From Candidatus Heimdallarchaeota archaeon (GTDB lineage: Archaea > Asgardarchaeota > Heimdallarchaeia > Heimdallarchaeales > Kariarchaeaceae): a DNA stretch of 64,000 nucleotides. The position numbers and the translations under genes were made by a program. Below, in pieces: positions 18,166 to 27,263 of the stretch. The notes beneath the pieces are model-generated. The model was not told where the DNA came from and did not search any database. It saw only the letters and a program-made list of their open reading frames with translations. The stretch spans positions 186,001-250,000 of the forward strand of contig JADCLS010000006.1 in NCBI GenBank assembly GCA_026702845.1, written 5' to 3'. Every line of letters begins with the position of its first letter. Positions within the stretch are counted from its first letter, which is position 1.

Positions 18166-19518
18166 CTAAATAACACCCTGTGCAATCATTGCATCAGCAA
18201 CTTTTGCAAATCCAGCGATGTTGGAACCAGCCATGTAGTTGTGTTCACCAAGATCATATTTCTTGACGGCAGCTGCACCTTGATTGAAGATAGCAACCAT
18301 TATACCATGCAGTCTCTTATCGACCTCTTCTCTGGTCCATGAGAGCCTTAAGCTATTCTGGGACATCTCAAGTCCTGAAGTGGCAACACCACCTGCGTTT
18401 GCAGCCTTTGCTGCACCAAAGAGAACATTAGCCTCCATAAAGGCATCGATAGCCTCGTTTGTTGATGGCATGTTAGCACCTTCACCAATGGCAAGTACAC
18501 CGTTAGCAATTAGCTTCTTGGCATCTTCAAGGGTAATCTCATTCTGAGTTGCAGAGGGTAGAGCAACATCTGCCTTCACTCCCCATGGTCTCTCACCAGC
18601 AACATACTCAACACCATATTTGTCAGCATATTCTTTTATTCTTCCTCTTTTATTGTTCTTCAGATCCATCACATAAGCGAGTTTATCACGATCGATACCA
18701 TCCTTATCATAGATATATCCTGCAGAGTCAGAGAGGGTGACAACGGTACCACCAAGATCTAAAACTTTCTCGGTTGCATACTGGGCAACATTTCCTGAAC
18801 CAGAGACAGATACTACTTTGTCCTTGAATGTACCAAGGCCCTTTGCCTTGAGCATCTCATCAACATAGTAAACGGTACCATATCCAGTTGCTTCAGGCCT
18901 GATTAATGATCCACCGTAGTCTAAGCCCTTACCAGTGAGTACACCAGTACCATGCTGATTGGAGAGCCTTCTGAACATACCGTTCATGAAACCAATCTCA
19001 CGACCACCTACACCTATATCACCAGCTGGTACATCAGTAAATTGACCAATGTGCCTCCAGAGCTCCATCATGAAGGATTGGGTGAAACGCATAACCTCAG
19101 CATCTGATTTACCTTTGGGATCGAAGTTTGATCCACCCTTTCCACCACCCATGGGCAAAGTGGTTAGGCTGTTCTTGAAGATCTGCTCAAAACCGAGGAA
19201 TTTTAGTAGACCCTGGTATACAGTTGGGTGGAAACGGAGACCACCTTTGTATGGACCTATGGCAGAGTTGAACTCAACACGATAACCCTTGTTGACGACT
19301 ACTTTTCCTGCATCTGTTACCCAAGGAACACGGAAGCTAATGATTCTCTCAGGCTCAGTGATTCTCTCAAGAATAGAATGCTCCTCATAATCTGGACGTG
19401 CGTCAAGGAGGGGTTTGATAGAACCGAGAACCTCGGTCACTGTCTGGTGGAACTCAGGCTCACCAGGATTCAATTTTATAGTATCTTTGATCATTCGATC
19501 TGCATAATGTTCGCTCAT
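18166..19518 (-). CDS. gdhA: glutamate dehydrogenase, bacterial hexameric type (likely NADP)
   Basis: A 450-aa enzyme interconverting glutamate with 2-oxoglutarate and ammonia. Seen: KGGLRFHPTV, the catalytic-lysine loop LPMGGGKGGSNFDPKGK (~120-137), DVPAGDIGVGGREIG, the Rossmann motif SVSGSGNVAQYA (~237) and the GEGANMPST loop. These are hallmarks of the family-I GdhA common in bacteria, which usually assimilates ammonia with NADPH. Its base composition is visibly more GC-rich than neighbouring genes, from transfer or from codon bias of a strongly expressed gene. A strong GGAGG ribosome site precedes the ATG, and an operator-like inverted repeat overlaps its TATA box. Two other, archaeal-type GDH paralogues lie within 14 kb. 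Confidence 0.96.
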   Translation of the reverse strand: MSEHYADRMIKDTIKLNPGEPEFHQTVTEVLGSIKPLLDARPDYEEHSILERITEPERIISFRVPWVTDAGKVVVNKGYRVEFNSAIGPYKGGLRFHPTVYQGLLKFLGFEQIFKNSLTTLPMGGGKGGSNFDPKGKSDAEVMRFTQSFMMELWRHIGQFTDVPAGDIGVGGREIGFMNGMFRRLSNQHGTGVLTGKGLDYGGSLIRPEATGYGTVYYVDEMLKAKGLGTFKDKVVSVSGSGNVAQYATEKVLDLGGTVVTLSDSAGYIYDKDGIDRDKLAYVMDLKNNKRGRIKEYADKYGVEYVAGERPWGVKADVALPSATQNEITLEDAKKLIANGVLAIGEGANMPSTNEAIDAFMEANVLFGAAKAANAGGVATSGLEMSQNSLRLSWTREEVDKRLHGIMVAIFNQGAAAVKKYDLGEHNYMAGSNIAGFAKVADAMIAQGVI

Positions 19519-19955
19519 TTTGTATCCTCCAAATGAAGATGAGACCCTAAATACTTGGATTTGTTATAAATCAAGTATCTGTGAGCCTTCAATATTTTGA
19601 ACTCCTATTAATTGGCAAAATCCTACATATCAAAGAATAAATATACAGAAAAGTGCCAAGTTTGATTGAAATATTTCTCATAATATTTAATATATTATTA
19701 TTTGTGACAAAAAATACGCATTGAAGCAAAAAATATTATGCCTATTTGTACAATTCTGAAAAATTGAAAACAATAATCTAAGTATTCGAGAAAAATTTTG
19801 TTGAAATGAATACAAATATACGATTTATTACACTTTTTCCCATTTATTCGTAATATAATACCTATCCAATAAATTTTCTCGGACTAATTTATACTATATA
19901 GGTATCAATTCTTGACGGAAGAAAATGATTTCCATTATTCATTAAATATACCCAA
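19519..19955. other. gdhA upstream / fixB downstream spacer
   Basis: About 440 bases without a gene. The left end holds the gdhA ribosome site, TATA box and inverted repeat. The rest is very AT-rich with no clear stem, reading frame or repeat, apart from T-rich minus-strand runs that may end the fix operon transcript after 19956. Confidence 0.5.
19551..19578 (-). promoter_or_regulatory. inverted repeat overlapping gdhA TATA box
   Basis: ATACTTG(G)ATTT and AAATCAAGTAT form 11-bp arms with one inserted base and a 5-base centre. The centre and right arm contain the TATA-like TTTATAAC that sits about 25 bases before a likely transcription start for gdhA. A dyad over a TATA box is the usual layout of an archaeal repressor operator. 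The factor is unknown; a nitrogen-responsive regulator would fit. Confidence 0.5.
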
Positions 19956-21059
19956 TTAAATGGTAAATACGTAACCAGATTTTACTTGAACAATCATCTC
20001 AGGTATGATCTTTTGGAAATCAGCACAAATACCAAAATCTGCATTCTTGAAGATTTTTGCATTAGGATCATTATTAATTGCAATTATTTTGGATGATTCC
20101 TTCATACCTGCCAAATGTTGAATAGCTCCAGAAATCCCCACTGCAATAAATATTGTAGGTCGAACCGTCTTTCCGGTCTGACCAATCTGATATTTATAAT
20201 CTATATAACCAGCATCCACTGCAGCCCTTGAAGCCCCAATTTCTGCCTTCTGACCCTTCTCCCTTAGAGCATCTCTCAATTCAAATAATATTTTAAATCC
20301 TAATACACCTATCCCAAAACCTCCTGCAATGATGATATCAGCCTTATTCAAATCCAAATTGTCATCTGATCTAATCACTTCTAATATTTGGATAGAGAAG
20401 TCATTCTCAATTAACTGGGGTTTATAAATGGTGATCTTCCCATTTCTTGAAGGATTTTTCTCCATTTTCTTGAAGACTCCTGGACGAGCTGTAGCCATCT
20501 GCGGGTAAGTAAATGGCCCAATTATTGTTGCTAACTTAGATTCTCCGAATGATGGTCGGATCATCTTAAATACCTTCGTAAATCTCTGATTTCTCTTTCT
20601 ATTTACATAATAACCAATATCAAACTCTGTGCAATCTGCACTTAAACCACATCCCATTAAAGCAGCAATACGTGGTGCAAGATCACGACCAAGAGTAGTT
20701 GCTGGAAAAAGTAAAATTTCAGGATTTCGCTCTTGAATAATTTGCTTAAATATTGATACGTATGGACTGGTTAAATACTCCTCTAATCTTTCATCCTCGA
20801 CATAATAAACTTCGTCTGCACCATATTGTATTAATTCATCTACGTGTTTAGAAATTTTATTACCTATGAGAACTGCAGTAATCATTCTGGAATCATTATC
20901 TAGTTTTTCTTTCTGTCTAGTTGCCTCTCCAATAAGTTCTAATCCTGCATCTGAAATATCGTTCCCATCTATTGGAGCCCAAATTAAAAATCCTCTAGCA
21001 CCTTTTCGTAGATCTACAAAAGGAATTTTTGAATCCTTCTCAGGATAATTTTCAATCAT
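19956..21059 (-). CDS. fixB: electron-transfer flavoprotein alpha subunit (FixB/EtfA)
   Basis: A 367-aa ETF alpha subunit. The C-terminal FAD domain shows GASRAAVDAGY, GQTGKTVRPTIFIAVGISGAIQH and INNDPNAKIFKNADFGICAD, the standard FAD-binding series (~275-350). The N-terminal Rossmann-like half has LLFPATTLGRDLAPRIAALM. It lies last in fixC-fixX-fixA-fixB and overlaps fixA by four bases. In FixABCX complexes it carries the non-bifurcating FAD that passes electrons to FixC and then quinone. It looks complete. Confidence 0.94.
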   Translation of the reverse strand: MIENYPEKDSKIPFVDLRKGARGFLIWAPIDGNDISDAGLELIGEATRQKEKLDNDSRMITAVLIGNKISKHVDELIQYGADEVYYVEDERLEEYLTSPYVSIFKQIIQERNPEILLFPATTLGRDLAPRIAALMGCGLSADCTEFDIGYYVNRKRNQRFTKVFKMIRPSFGESKLATIIGPFTYPQMATARPGVFKKMEKNPSRNGKITIYKPQLIENDFSIQILEVIRSDDNLDLNKADIIIAGGFGIGVLGFKILFELRDALREKGQKAEIGASRAAVDAGYIDYKYQIGQTGKTVRPTIFIAVGISGAIQHLAGMKESSKIIAINNDPNAKIFKNADFGICADFQKIIPEMIVQVKSGYVFTI

Positions 21060-21880
21060 TTTGAAACCACCTTGTTATTAACTGCTTCCATCATCAAAAA
21101 TACATTTTCTCGTATGGAACCATTATTATACAATATCACGGGATCCCTTTCTATAATTACATTTTTCACTCGACTAACAACAGTTGGAGATCCTGTGATT
21201 CCTACAAATTCCTCCTTCAATCCTATATCGTCTATGTTAAAAATAGTAATTCTATTATTTCGAGCATTCATAGATGCAGATAGAGAGGGCCCTCTTGGTT
21301 TATTAGAAGTATCCATTATAGATAAAGTGACAGGAAATGGTACTTTCAATCTTTGATAACCTTTCTCAATAAGACGACTCACCTCAAGGTTGTCTCTATC
21401 ATGAACATTAATATTGAATACATATGTTACTTGGTTCATTTTTAAACGAGCTGCAACTTGTGCAGGTACTTGAGCGGTATCTCCATCAATTGTCTGTAAT
21501 CCACCAAATAAAACATCAATATTTTCATTGTTAGTTTTAGTGATGTGATTGATAGTGGTAGCTAAAGCCTCTGCTGTGGACCAAGTATCAGATCCTGCTA
21601 ATCGTCTATCAGATAACAGATAGGCCCTATCTGCCCCCATACACAATGCTTCATGCAATGATTGTTGAGCATTTATAGGTCCCATTGAAAGAACTGTAAT
21701 TATTCCCCCTACTTTATCACGTAAAGACAATGCTTCTTCTAATGCATGTGAACAGTGTGGATTCATTATAGATTTTCCAGATCTATCCATTAATCCTTCT
21801 TTTGTCTGTTTCATCTGCTTTGGAACTTGTTTAATGATTACAAATATGTTTAGGTTAAGTTGATTATTTTCATTTTTCAT
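21056..21880 (-). CDS. fixA: electron-transfer flavoprotein beta subunit (FixA/EtfB)
   Basis: A 274-aa ETF beta subunit. Seen: IFVIIKQVP at residues 12-20, PHCSHALEEALSLRD, VLSMGPINAQQSLHEALCMGADRAYLL, and the GGLQTIDGDTAQVPAQVAARL segment (~126-146), which in bifurcating ETFs lines the NAD/FAD site. In FixABX-type ETFs this subunit oxidises NADH at a bifurcating FAD. It overlaps fixB by four bases and follows fixX by 18. The operon context with fixC and fixX makes the bifurcating class much more likely than the classical acyl-CoA-linked ETF. Confidence 0.94.
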   Translation of the reverse strand: MKNENNQLNLNIFVIIKQVPKQMKQTKEGLMDRSGKSIMNPHCSHALEEALSLRDKVGGIITVLSMGPINAQQSLHEALCMGADRAYLLSDRRLAGSDTWSTAEALATTINHITKTNNENIDVLFGGLQTIDGDTAQVPAQVAARLKMNQVTYVFNINVHDRDNLEVSRLIEKGYQRLKVPFPVTLSIMDTSNKPRGPSLSASMNARNNRITIFNIDDIGLKEEFVGITGSPTVVSRVKNVIIERDPVILYNNGSIRENVFLMMEAVNNKVVSK

Positions 21881-21898
21881 TTAAATTTCCACCTAAAA

Positions 21899-22195
21899 TT
21901 ATCCTTGATCATATTGTATACCATAAGTTCCCCTTGGATACTTCCAATGGATACTTCCTTGATCACACAAAACTGCACAAGTTCCGCACTCAGTGCAATC
22001 TTCGTATTGAAAAGAAATTTTTCCATCATACAATATAAAACATTGAGTAGGACAACCTATTATACATAGATGATGAGAACACTTCTCACATATTTGTATA
22101 TCAATTGTTATATGCGCATATGCATGTCCATCATTTCTCCAAACAGTCACCCCAGCTTTGTCTTTCACATCAATTTTCTTTATTTGTTTTACCAT
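21899..22195 (-). CDS. fixX: ferredoxin-like FixX
   Basis: A 98-aa ferredoxin. CTECGTCAVLC (~62-72) and the C-terminal WKYPRGTYGIQY are the hallmarks of FixX, which docks on FixC/ETF-QO. A second Cys group CEKCSHHLCIIGCP (~36-49) could complete one or build another [4Fe-4S] cluster. A GAGGTGA ribosome site precedes the ATG. It is placed between fixC and fixA with short gaps. It should accept low-potential electrons or relay them to the quinone-reducing FAD of FixC. Confidence 0.92.
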   Translation of the reverse strand: MVKQIKKIDVKDKAGVTVWRNDGHAYAHITIDIQICEKCSHHLCIIGCPTQCFILYDGKISFQYEDCTECGTCAVLCDQGSIHWKYPRGTYGIQYDQG

Positions 22196-22204
22196 TTTTT
22201 CACC

Positions 22205-23485
22205 TCAAATATGTCTTGAACTCATGAAGTCCCTGGCAAGAGAAATAATATTAATATCTGCCTTCCTAAACTCCTTCAAAGCATTTTTTAAAATTGGTTT
22301 TTTAGGTTCTCCATTCTCTGTTAAAATTGTTTTTAATGCATTATTGATCCCAAGCGGGTAATTACTGAACAATCTATGATTCTTGGTAAATTTCTTAACA
22401 TTTCTAAATTTCTTAAAATCTTTCAAAACATAGGAATTATTCAACTTTTTCTTGTAATTACTAAGATCAGAGCCTTCAAGTATTGTTTCTGCAGCTAGTA
22501 TACCACTCTTTATTGCATAATTCATTCCCTGAATAACTAATCCATTGGAGAATACAAAACCTGCAGCATCTCCAACAACTAGGTATCCATTACCATAGAG
22601 AGGAGGAAAATTCTTATAACCAATTTCCGGAATGGTTTTTGCCCCATATTCCACAGAAACAGCTCTATCTATATACTTAGCAATAAGAGGATGTTGTTTG
22701 AAATACTCAATTATTTCATAAGATTTTAATTCACTACAAATGGAATCAAGATGGATGACAACCCCCAAACTAATAGAATCAAGATTTGTATAGAAAAAGC
22801 CACCTGCTTGTATTCCATTTGGCAGATTTCCAAGAATAAATTCTCCTGATGCACCTGTAGTATTTGACAATAAGAATCTACTCTCTATTTCACTTGGATC
22901 TAGTGCGAAAACTTCTTTAATTCCAATCATCATCTCCTTTCTTTCAAATTTTGTCTTTGAACCTTTAATTAATCCATGATTTAAGAGTAATCTAGCATTG
23001 GACCCTTCTGCAATAATCACTGTTTCAGCATATAGTACCTCATTTTCTTGTTTTATACCTAATACTCTTCCATTATCTATTATAAGAGAATCAATTAGAA
23101 TTCCGGATAACACTATAACCCCTGCATCAATTGCTTTATCTGCCAACCATGAATCGAATTTCACTCGTAGGATAGATACTCCAGAATAATTTTCTTTGTT
23201 CCATGAATCAAAAAACATATCCAATACTGTTGCATCTTCATCTGAAAGAAAACCGATTCTTTTATTCACGATAACCCTCTCAATTGGTGCCTCTGATTGC
23301 CATCCAGGGATAATGTCTTCCAAATCATTACCCCAAAGGACACCACCAGATAGATTCTTAGAACCTATCGGCATTCCTCTATCAATTAGGACTACTTTTT
23401 TTCCACCTTGTGCTAGTCGAATTGCTGCTGATGATCCTGCTAGACCTGCACCAACAACAATGACATCTACTTTACTATTATTCAT
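22205..23485 (-). CDS. fixC: FixC, ETF:quinone oxidoreductase-type flavoprotein
   Basis: A 426-aa flavoprotein. The FAD dinucleotide motif VVGAGLAGSSAAIRLA is at residues ~10-25. NLSGGVLWG follows (~43), then the second FAD motif GYLVVGDAAGFV (~305) and GLVIQGMNYAIKSG (~320), the order of the FixC/ETF-QO family. It should reduce a membrane quinone with the high-potential electron of bifurcation. That implies the organism has quinones. It is the first gene of the fix block. A 99-base gap with a TATA-like CTTATATTATAG separates it from the GDH gene upstream, so the fix block may have its own promoter. Confidence 0.92.
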   Translation of the reverse strand: MNNSKVDVIVVGAGLAGSSAAIRLAQGGKKVVLIDRGMPIGSKNLSGGVLWGNDLEDIIPGWQSEAPIERVIVNKRIGFLSDEDATVLDMFFDSWNKENYSGVSILRVKFDSWLADKAIDAGVIVLSGILIDSLIIDNGRVLGIKQENEVLYAETVIIAEGSNARLLLNHGLIKGSKTKFERKEMMIGIKEVFALDPSEIESRFLLSNTTGASGEFILGNLPNGIQAGGFFYTNLDSISLGVVIHLDSICSELKSYEIIEYFKQHPLIAKYIDRAVSVEYGAKTIPEIGYKNFPPLYGNGYLVVGDAAGFVFSNGLVIQGMNYAIKSGILAAETILEGSDLSNYKKKLNNSYVLKDFKKFRNVKKFTKNHRLFSNYPLGINNALKTILTENGEPKKPILKNALKEFRKADINIISLARDFMSSRHI

Positions 23486-23554
23486 TTACTTATCATTCTT
23501 CCTTATCCAAAAAGAGATCTGTTTTAAATTCACAGTATCCCTATTAATGGGAGT

Positions 23555-23566
23555 TCTATAATATAA
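23555..23566 (-). promoter_or_regulatory. possible internal promoter for fixCXAB
   Basis: The minus-strand sequence CTTATATTATAG in the 99-base gap between the glutamate dehydrogenase and fixC genes looks like a TATA box, about 70 bases before the fixC start. It would allow fixCXAB to be expressed separately from the rest of the cluster. Confidence 0.35.
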
Positions 23567-23584
23567 GAGGAATCCAGTCCTCCT

Positions 23585-24925
23585 TTATGGAAAAACTCCT
23601 CTTAGTTCAAGAGCTTTGGAAACTCTCTTCACAGCTAGTGCCATTGCAGCAGTTCGTAGATCAGGAAGCGAATGACGATCTTTCATCTCATTCACGCTGG
23701 AAAACGCGGTTAAAAGTGCATCTGAAAGAGCTTCTTGTATCCGTCTTTCATCCCAGAAATAACTTTGAGTTCCTTGAATCCATTCGAAATAAGATACTGT
23801 CACACCACCTGCATTTGCCAATATATCAGGAACCGTGGTAATACCTCTTTCAATAAGTATCTCATCGGCAAGTGCCGTTGTTGGACCATTTGCACCTTCA
23901 ACAATTAGATCAACATTTAAATTATCAACATTATCAAGAGTAATGGCGTTTTCCATCGCACATGGAGCAAAAATATCAGTATCAAGCTTAAATATTTCCT
24001 CATTACTAATACTATCTGCCTTTTGATATCCAGTTACAGATCTATATTCATTTTGCGAGGAATATTTCAACAAATCTGGAATATCTATACCATCAGGGTT
24101 GTATACTCCACCCTTAGCATCAGTTATGGCAACAATTTTATATTTATTCTCATAAGCAATTCGAGCTAGATTAGAACCTACATTACCGAATCCCTGAATA
24201 CTCAAACTACTACCTTCTGTATTTCTTTTTATTTGCTTCATTGCCTCATTCATAGTAATGTAAACACCACGTCCAGTCGCATCTTCTCTACCCAAACTGC
24301 CTCCGAGCTCAATTGGTTTTCCAGTTACAACACCTAGTGTAGTTCGACCTTTTATCATACTATAAGTATCCATTATCCAGCTCATAATCTGAGCATTAGT
24401 ATTTACATCAGGTGCAGGAATATCTTTATCGGGACCTATATCATCAATTATGCTATAGGTATACCTTCTTGTGAGATTTTTTAATTCATTTTGGCTCAAT
24501 TGCTTTGGATCAACTATCACTCCTCCTTTCGCTCCTCCATAGGGAATATTGACAAGAGCGCACTTATATGTCATTAAAGATGCTAATGCTGTGACCTCAT
24601 CAAGATCCATATCTGGGGAGTATCTTATTCCACCTTTACCAGGACCTCTAGCACAATTATGTAATACACGAAAACCTGTAAACATCTCAACACTTTCATC
24701 ATCTAAACGAACTGGAAAATTTGTGACTGTAACCTTTGTTGGTTTTTGCAATATCCGATGAATATTGTCATCCAAATCAATTAAGTTAGCCACCTTTTCC
24801 AATTTTGAAAGTGCATTTAACCAAGGATTTTCCTCATCTGATTTATCACTACAAAAGCCATTCTTTTTTTTAATCACTGGCTTTTTTTCCTCAGACATTT
24901 CAATATTTGTCATAAATCTACCCAA
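23585..24925 (-). CDS. glutamate dehydrogenase, archaeal type (paralogue A)
   Basis: A 446-aa Glu/Leu/Phe/Val dehydrogenase. After a 50-residue charged N-terminal extension come GKGGIRYSPDMDLDEV (~95), the catalytic-lysine loop PYGGAKGGV (~127), IPAPDVNTNAQIM with the catalytic Asp (~170), the Rossmann motif QGFGNVGSNLA (~245), and VEGANGPTT (~345). All active-site motifs are intact, so it should oxidise glutamate (or make it). Cofactor preference is not read from the sequence. A GAGGAT ribosome site seven bases before a TTG supports the start used; an ATG four codons later is the alternative. It follows the GltB-like gene by 15 bases, clearly the same operon. Confidence 0.93.
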   Translation of the reverse strand: MGRFMTNIEMSEEKKPVIKKKNGFCSDKSDEENPWLNALSKLEKVANLIDLDDNIHRILQKPTKVTVTNFPVRLDDESVEMFTGFRVLHNCARGPGKGGIRYSPDMDLDEVTALASLMTYKCALVNIPYGGAKGGVIVDPKQLSQNELKNLTRRYTYSIIDDIGPDKDIPAPDVNTNAQIMSWIMDTYSMIKGRTTLGVVTGKPIELGGSLGREDATGRGVYITMNEAMKQIKRNTEGSSLSIQGFGNVGSNLARIAYENKYKIVAITDAKGGVYNPDGIDIPDLLKYSSQNEYRSVTGYQKADSISNEEIFKLDTDIFAPCAMENAITLDNVDNLNVDLIVEGANGPTTALADEILIERGITTVPDILANAGGVTVSYFEWIQGTQSYFWDERRIQEALSDALLTAFSSVNEMKDRHSLPDLRTAAMALAVKRVSKALELRGVFP

Positions 24926-24940
24926 CCAAAATCCTCAAAC

Positions 24941-26518
24941 TCAAAAGTCAAGTATCTTTTGGACGATTTCCTCATCCATTTCTGTCACATACTTGATTCC
25001 ACTAACTTCAGCGGATTTCCGAGTAAGTGCAGCAATATCATTCCTATCCAATAAATCTAAATTGAATTTTCTTGATCCTGCGAGAAGTTGTTTTACCCCT
25101 TGATCTAGCCTCTTCATATATGTATAAACACCCATAGCGCCAGCAGGAATTTCTGAGTATCTATTTCCATATTCACGTCTCAACTCATCAGCTGTGAGGA
25201 AAACTTCATCCTTTGTTCTTCCAAATCTATTTACATATATAGGAGTTTCATTATTATCTAACTTTCTTCCGATAGTTTTTCCTACCATTGCCGCTGTCAA
25301 TGGTGCTCTAGCCATTCCGATCATCTTGAAATATGGTGCCCCTAATGCTAAACCCTTGAATATTTGATCCTCCATTGTTATACCACCAGCTATTGCAATA
25401 TCAGGAATGTGCTTCCCTTTTCTATCGATGGACTCAATATACCTACGTAATAATGACCATAATTCAACTCCTGGTACTCCCCATTCATTCATCATCCTCC
25501 AAGGGCTCATTCCAGTTCCTCCTCCTGCTCCATCAACAGTAAATAAGTCAATTTTCGCTTGTGAAGCCAATTTTACCCCTGTAGCTAAATCACTTGGTCG
25601 ATACGCACCAGTTTTAAGAAATATGTGTTTTGCACCTGCGTCACGTAATTCATCAACTCTGTTTAGGAATGATTCTTCTTCTACCATACCCAATCTTGAA
25701 TGCCTTTCAAATTCATGAAAAGCTTTGTTTTCAAATGCTTTTATAACATCTGGGTCTAATGGATCTGGAAGTACTATATATCCTCGTTTTTTAAGAGTTT
25801 GTGCCCTTTTTAAGTCACTTATCTTAACTTCTCCACCGATACTTTTAGCACCTTGTCCCCATTTTAACTCAACTACATCAACTTCTAGTTTTGATAGTCC
25901 ATATTCTTGTACACCAAGACTTGTATCTTCCACGTTTGCCTGTAAGACAATAGCACCATAATCATCTGTTTGCCATTCCTTATATAATTTTACCCTCCTT
26001 GCTAAATCAGGTGAATGAATTATTTTATTTCCTGAGATCTCTGAATCAGGATCCATTCCACAAACATTCTCACCTATGGTTAGAGGAATTCCTGAAATCG
26101 CAGCACCTATTGCTAATCCATCCCAGTTTTGAGATGCGATTTTTGTTGAACCTAAACCGGGAATAATAATAGGTAATTTTACCTTTATCCCTTTATCATT
26201 TCCAATTTTCCTTTCCAAATTTACATTTGTAAATAATGCTTGATCAGAATCTGCTTCAATACCTTGTGCTCCCTTACAAGTACCCAGGATTGTGAAATGT
26301 GAAAGGTCAATTGGATATTTTTTCTCACCTGCAGATGTTGTAATCCCATATGGTTGAGGGTATAACACTTCTACCCCCCGGTATGCCGATTTGCCGACCT
26401 CACACATCCCTATACATCCATCTACACAAGTGACACACAAACCACTAATTGGTACAACTGAATCTTCAGTCCTGTTTTTTGTTAATGTTGCTGCTGTTGC
26501 ATTTAATTTTCCAAACAT
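24941..26518 (-). CDS. GltB-type FMN-binding glutamate synthase domain protein
   Basis: A 525-aa protein of the glutamate-synthase FMN (TIM barrel) family: VVELKWGQGAKSIGGEV (~216), FTVDGAGGGTGMSPW (~324) and IAIAGGITMEDQI (~373). It lacks both the glutaminase domain and the [3Fe-4S] cysteine motif (CxxxxxC...CP) that follows the barrel in GltB, where KMIGMARAPLTAAMVG is found instead. A four-Cys motif lies at the N-terminus (Cys28, 31, 35, 39: CVTCVDGCIGMC), suggesting its own cluster. It sits between the NuoG-like gene (4 bases away) and a glutamate dehydrogenase, so I infer it is the catalytic partner of the NuoEFG-like trio. Its substrate is uncertain. AGAGGAAT ribosome site present. Confidence 0.85.
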   Translation of the reverse strand: MFGKLNATAATLTKNRTEDSVVPISGLCVTCVDGCIGMCEVGKSAYRGVEVLYPQPYGITTSAGEKKYPIDLSHFTILGTCKGAQGIEADSDQALFTNVNLERKIGNDKGIKVKLPIIIPGLGSTKIASQNWDGLAIGAAISGIPLTIGENVCGMDPDSEISGNKIIHSPDLARRVKLYKEWQTDDYGAIVLQANVEDTSLGVQEYGLSKLEVDVVELKWGQGAKSIGGEVKISDLKRAQTLKKRGYIVLPDPLDPDVIKAFENKAFHEFERHSRLGMVEEESFLNRVDELRDAGAKHIFLKTGAYRPSDLATGVKLASQAKIDLFTVDGAGGGTGMSPWRMMNEWGVPGVELWSLLRRYIESIDRKGKHIPDIAIAGGITMEDQIFKGLALGAPYFKMIGMARAPLTAAMVGKTIGRKLDNNETPIYVNRFGRTKDEVFLTADELRREYGNRYSEIPAGAMGVYTYMKRLDQGVKQLLAGSRKFNLDLLDRNDIAALTRKSAEVSGIKYVTEMDEEIVQKILDF

Positions 26519-26522
26519 ATTT

Positions 26523-27221
26523 TTATTCCTCTTTTTTACTATTTTTTACCTGATAACAGGTCCCACATTCCCCTTTTAAACCCATCCAGCAGTCATAATA
26601 ATTCATATCATCATAACAAGTTGGTTGAGTTTCATTATAACAACCATTACATAATGTAGTAGTTGCATTTGGTCCATCACATCTCTGTGTTACAACAGGG
26701 CATATGTACATACATGCTCCACACTGCCTACAAAGATCTGAATTTATATCAAATGGAGGAGAAACCTCTAAATTCTGCCCTCTTCCAATGAATTGTATTG
26801 CTTTCGCCATCATCTGCTCTTCACAAATTCTTACACATTTTCCACATAGAATACAATCTTTCCATTTTGGGGATATTCTTGCTTTATTCAATCCCAGCTT
26901 TGAAGCCAAATCCTGAAGAACTTTAGATGATGGAACCTCAGAAATTAAGAGTTCAAGAACCATATTTCTTGTTTTCAAAACCCGTTCAGTAACGGTTCTA
27001 ACATTTAATCCTTCGGAAACGGGGTGAGTACAACTACTTACAAGCTTAGATGAATTTCTATCTATTATTTCAACCAAGCATAGTCTACATGCCCCCCATG
27101 GTGATAATCCATCATCATGACATAATGTTGGAATTTCTATTCCTAGGAATCTTGCTACTTCAAGTATACTCCATCCTTCTGGAGAATTAAACTCAATTCC
27201 ATCAATATTTATTATTGGCAT
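26523..27221 (-). CDS. NuoG/HoxU-like iron-sulfur subunit with Cys-rich tail
   Basis: A 232-aa iron-sulfur protein. Plant-type [2Fe-2S] ligands are Cys34, 45, 48 and 64 (CHDDGLSPWGACRLC...SSC). The His-Cys3 cluster usual next in NuoG/HoxU is missing. Two [4Fe-4S] motifs follow: CILCGKCVRIC (123-133) and CRQCGACMYIC (164-174). A further seven cysteines fall between 181 and 222, a Cys-rich tail that may bind zinc or another cluster. The ATG at 27221 is chosen because AGGAGGA lies eight bases before it. It should be the electron wire between the NuoF-like diaphorase and the GltB-like protein, whose gene starts four bases downstream. Confidence 0.88.
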   Translation of the reverse strand: MPIINIDGIEFNSPEGWSILEVARFLGIEIPTLCHDDGLSPWGACRLCLVEIIDRNSSKLVSSCTHPVSEGLNVRTVTERVLKTRNMVLELLISEVPSSKVLQDLASKLGLNKARISPKWKDCILCGKCVRICEEQMMAKAIQFIGRGQNLEVSPPFDINSDLCRQCGACMYICPVVTQRCDGPNATTTLCNGCYNETQPTCYDDMNYYDCWMGLKGECGTCYQVKNSKKEE

Positions 27222-27263
27222 TTTTATTCCTCCTATAAATTTCAAAATTTTGATTTGTATCTA

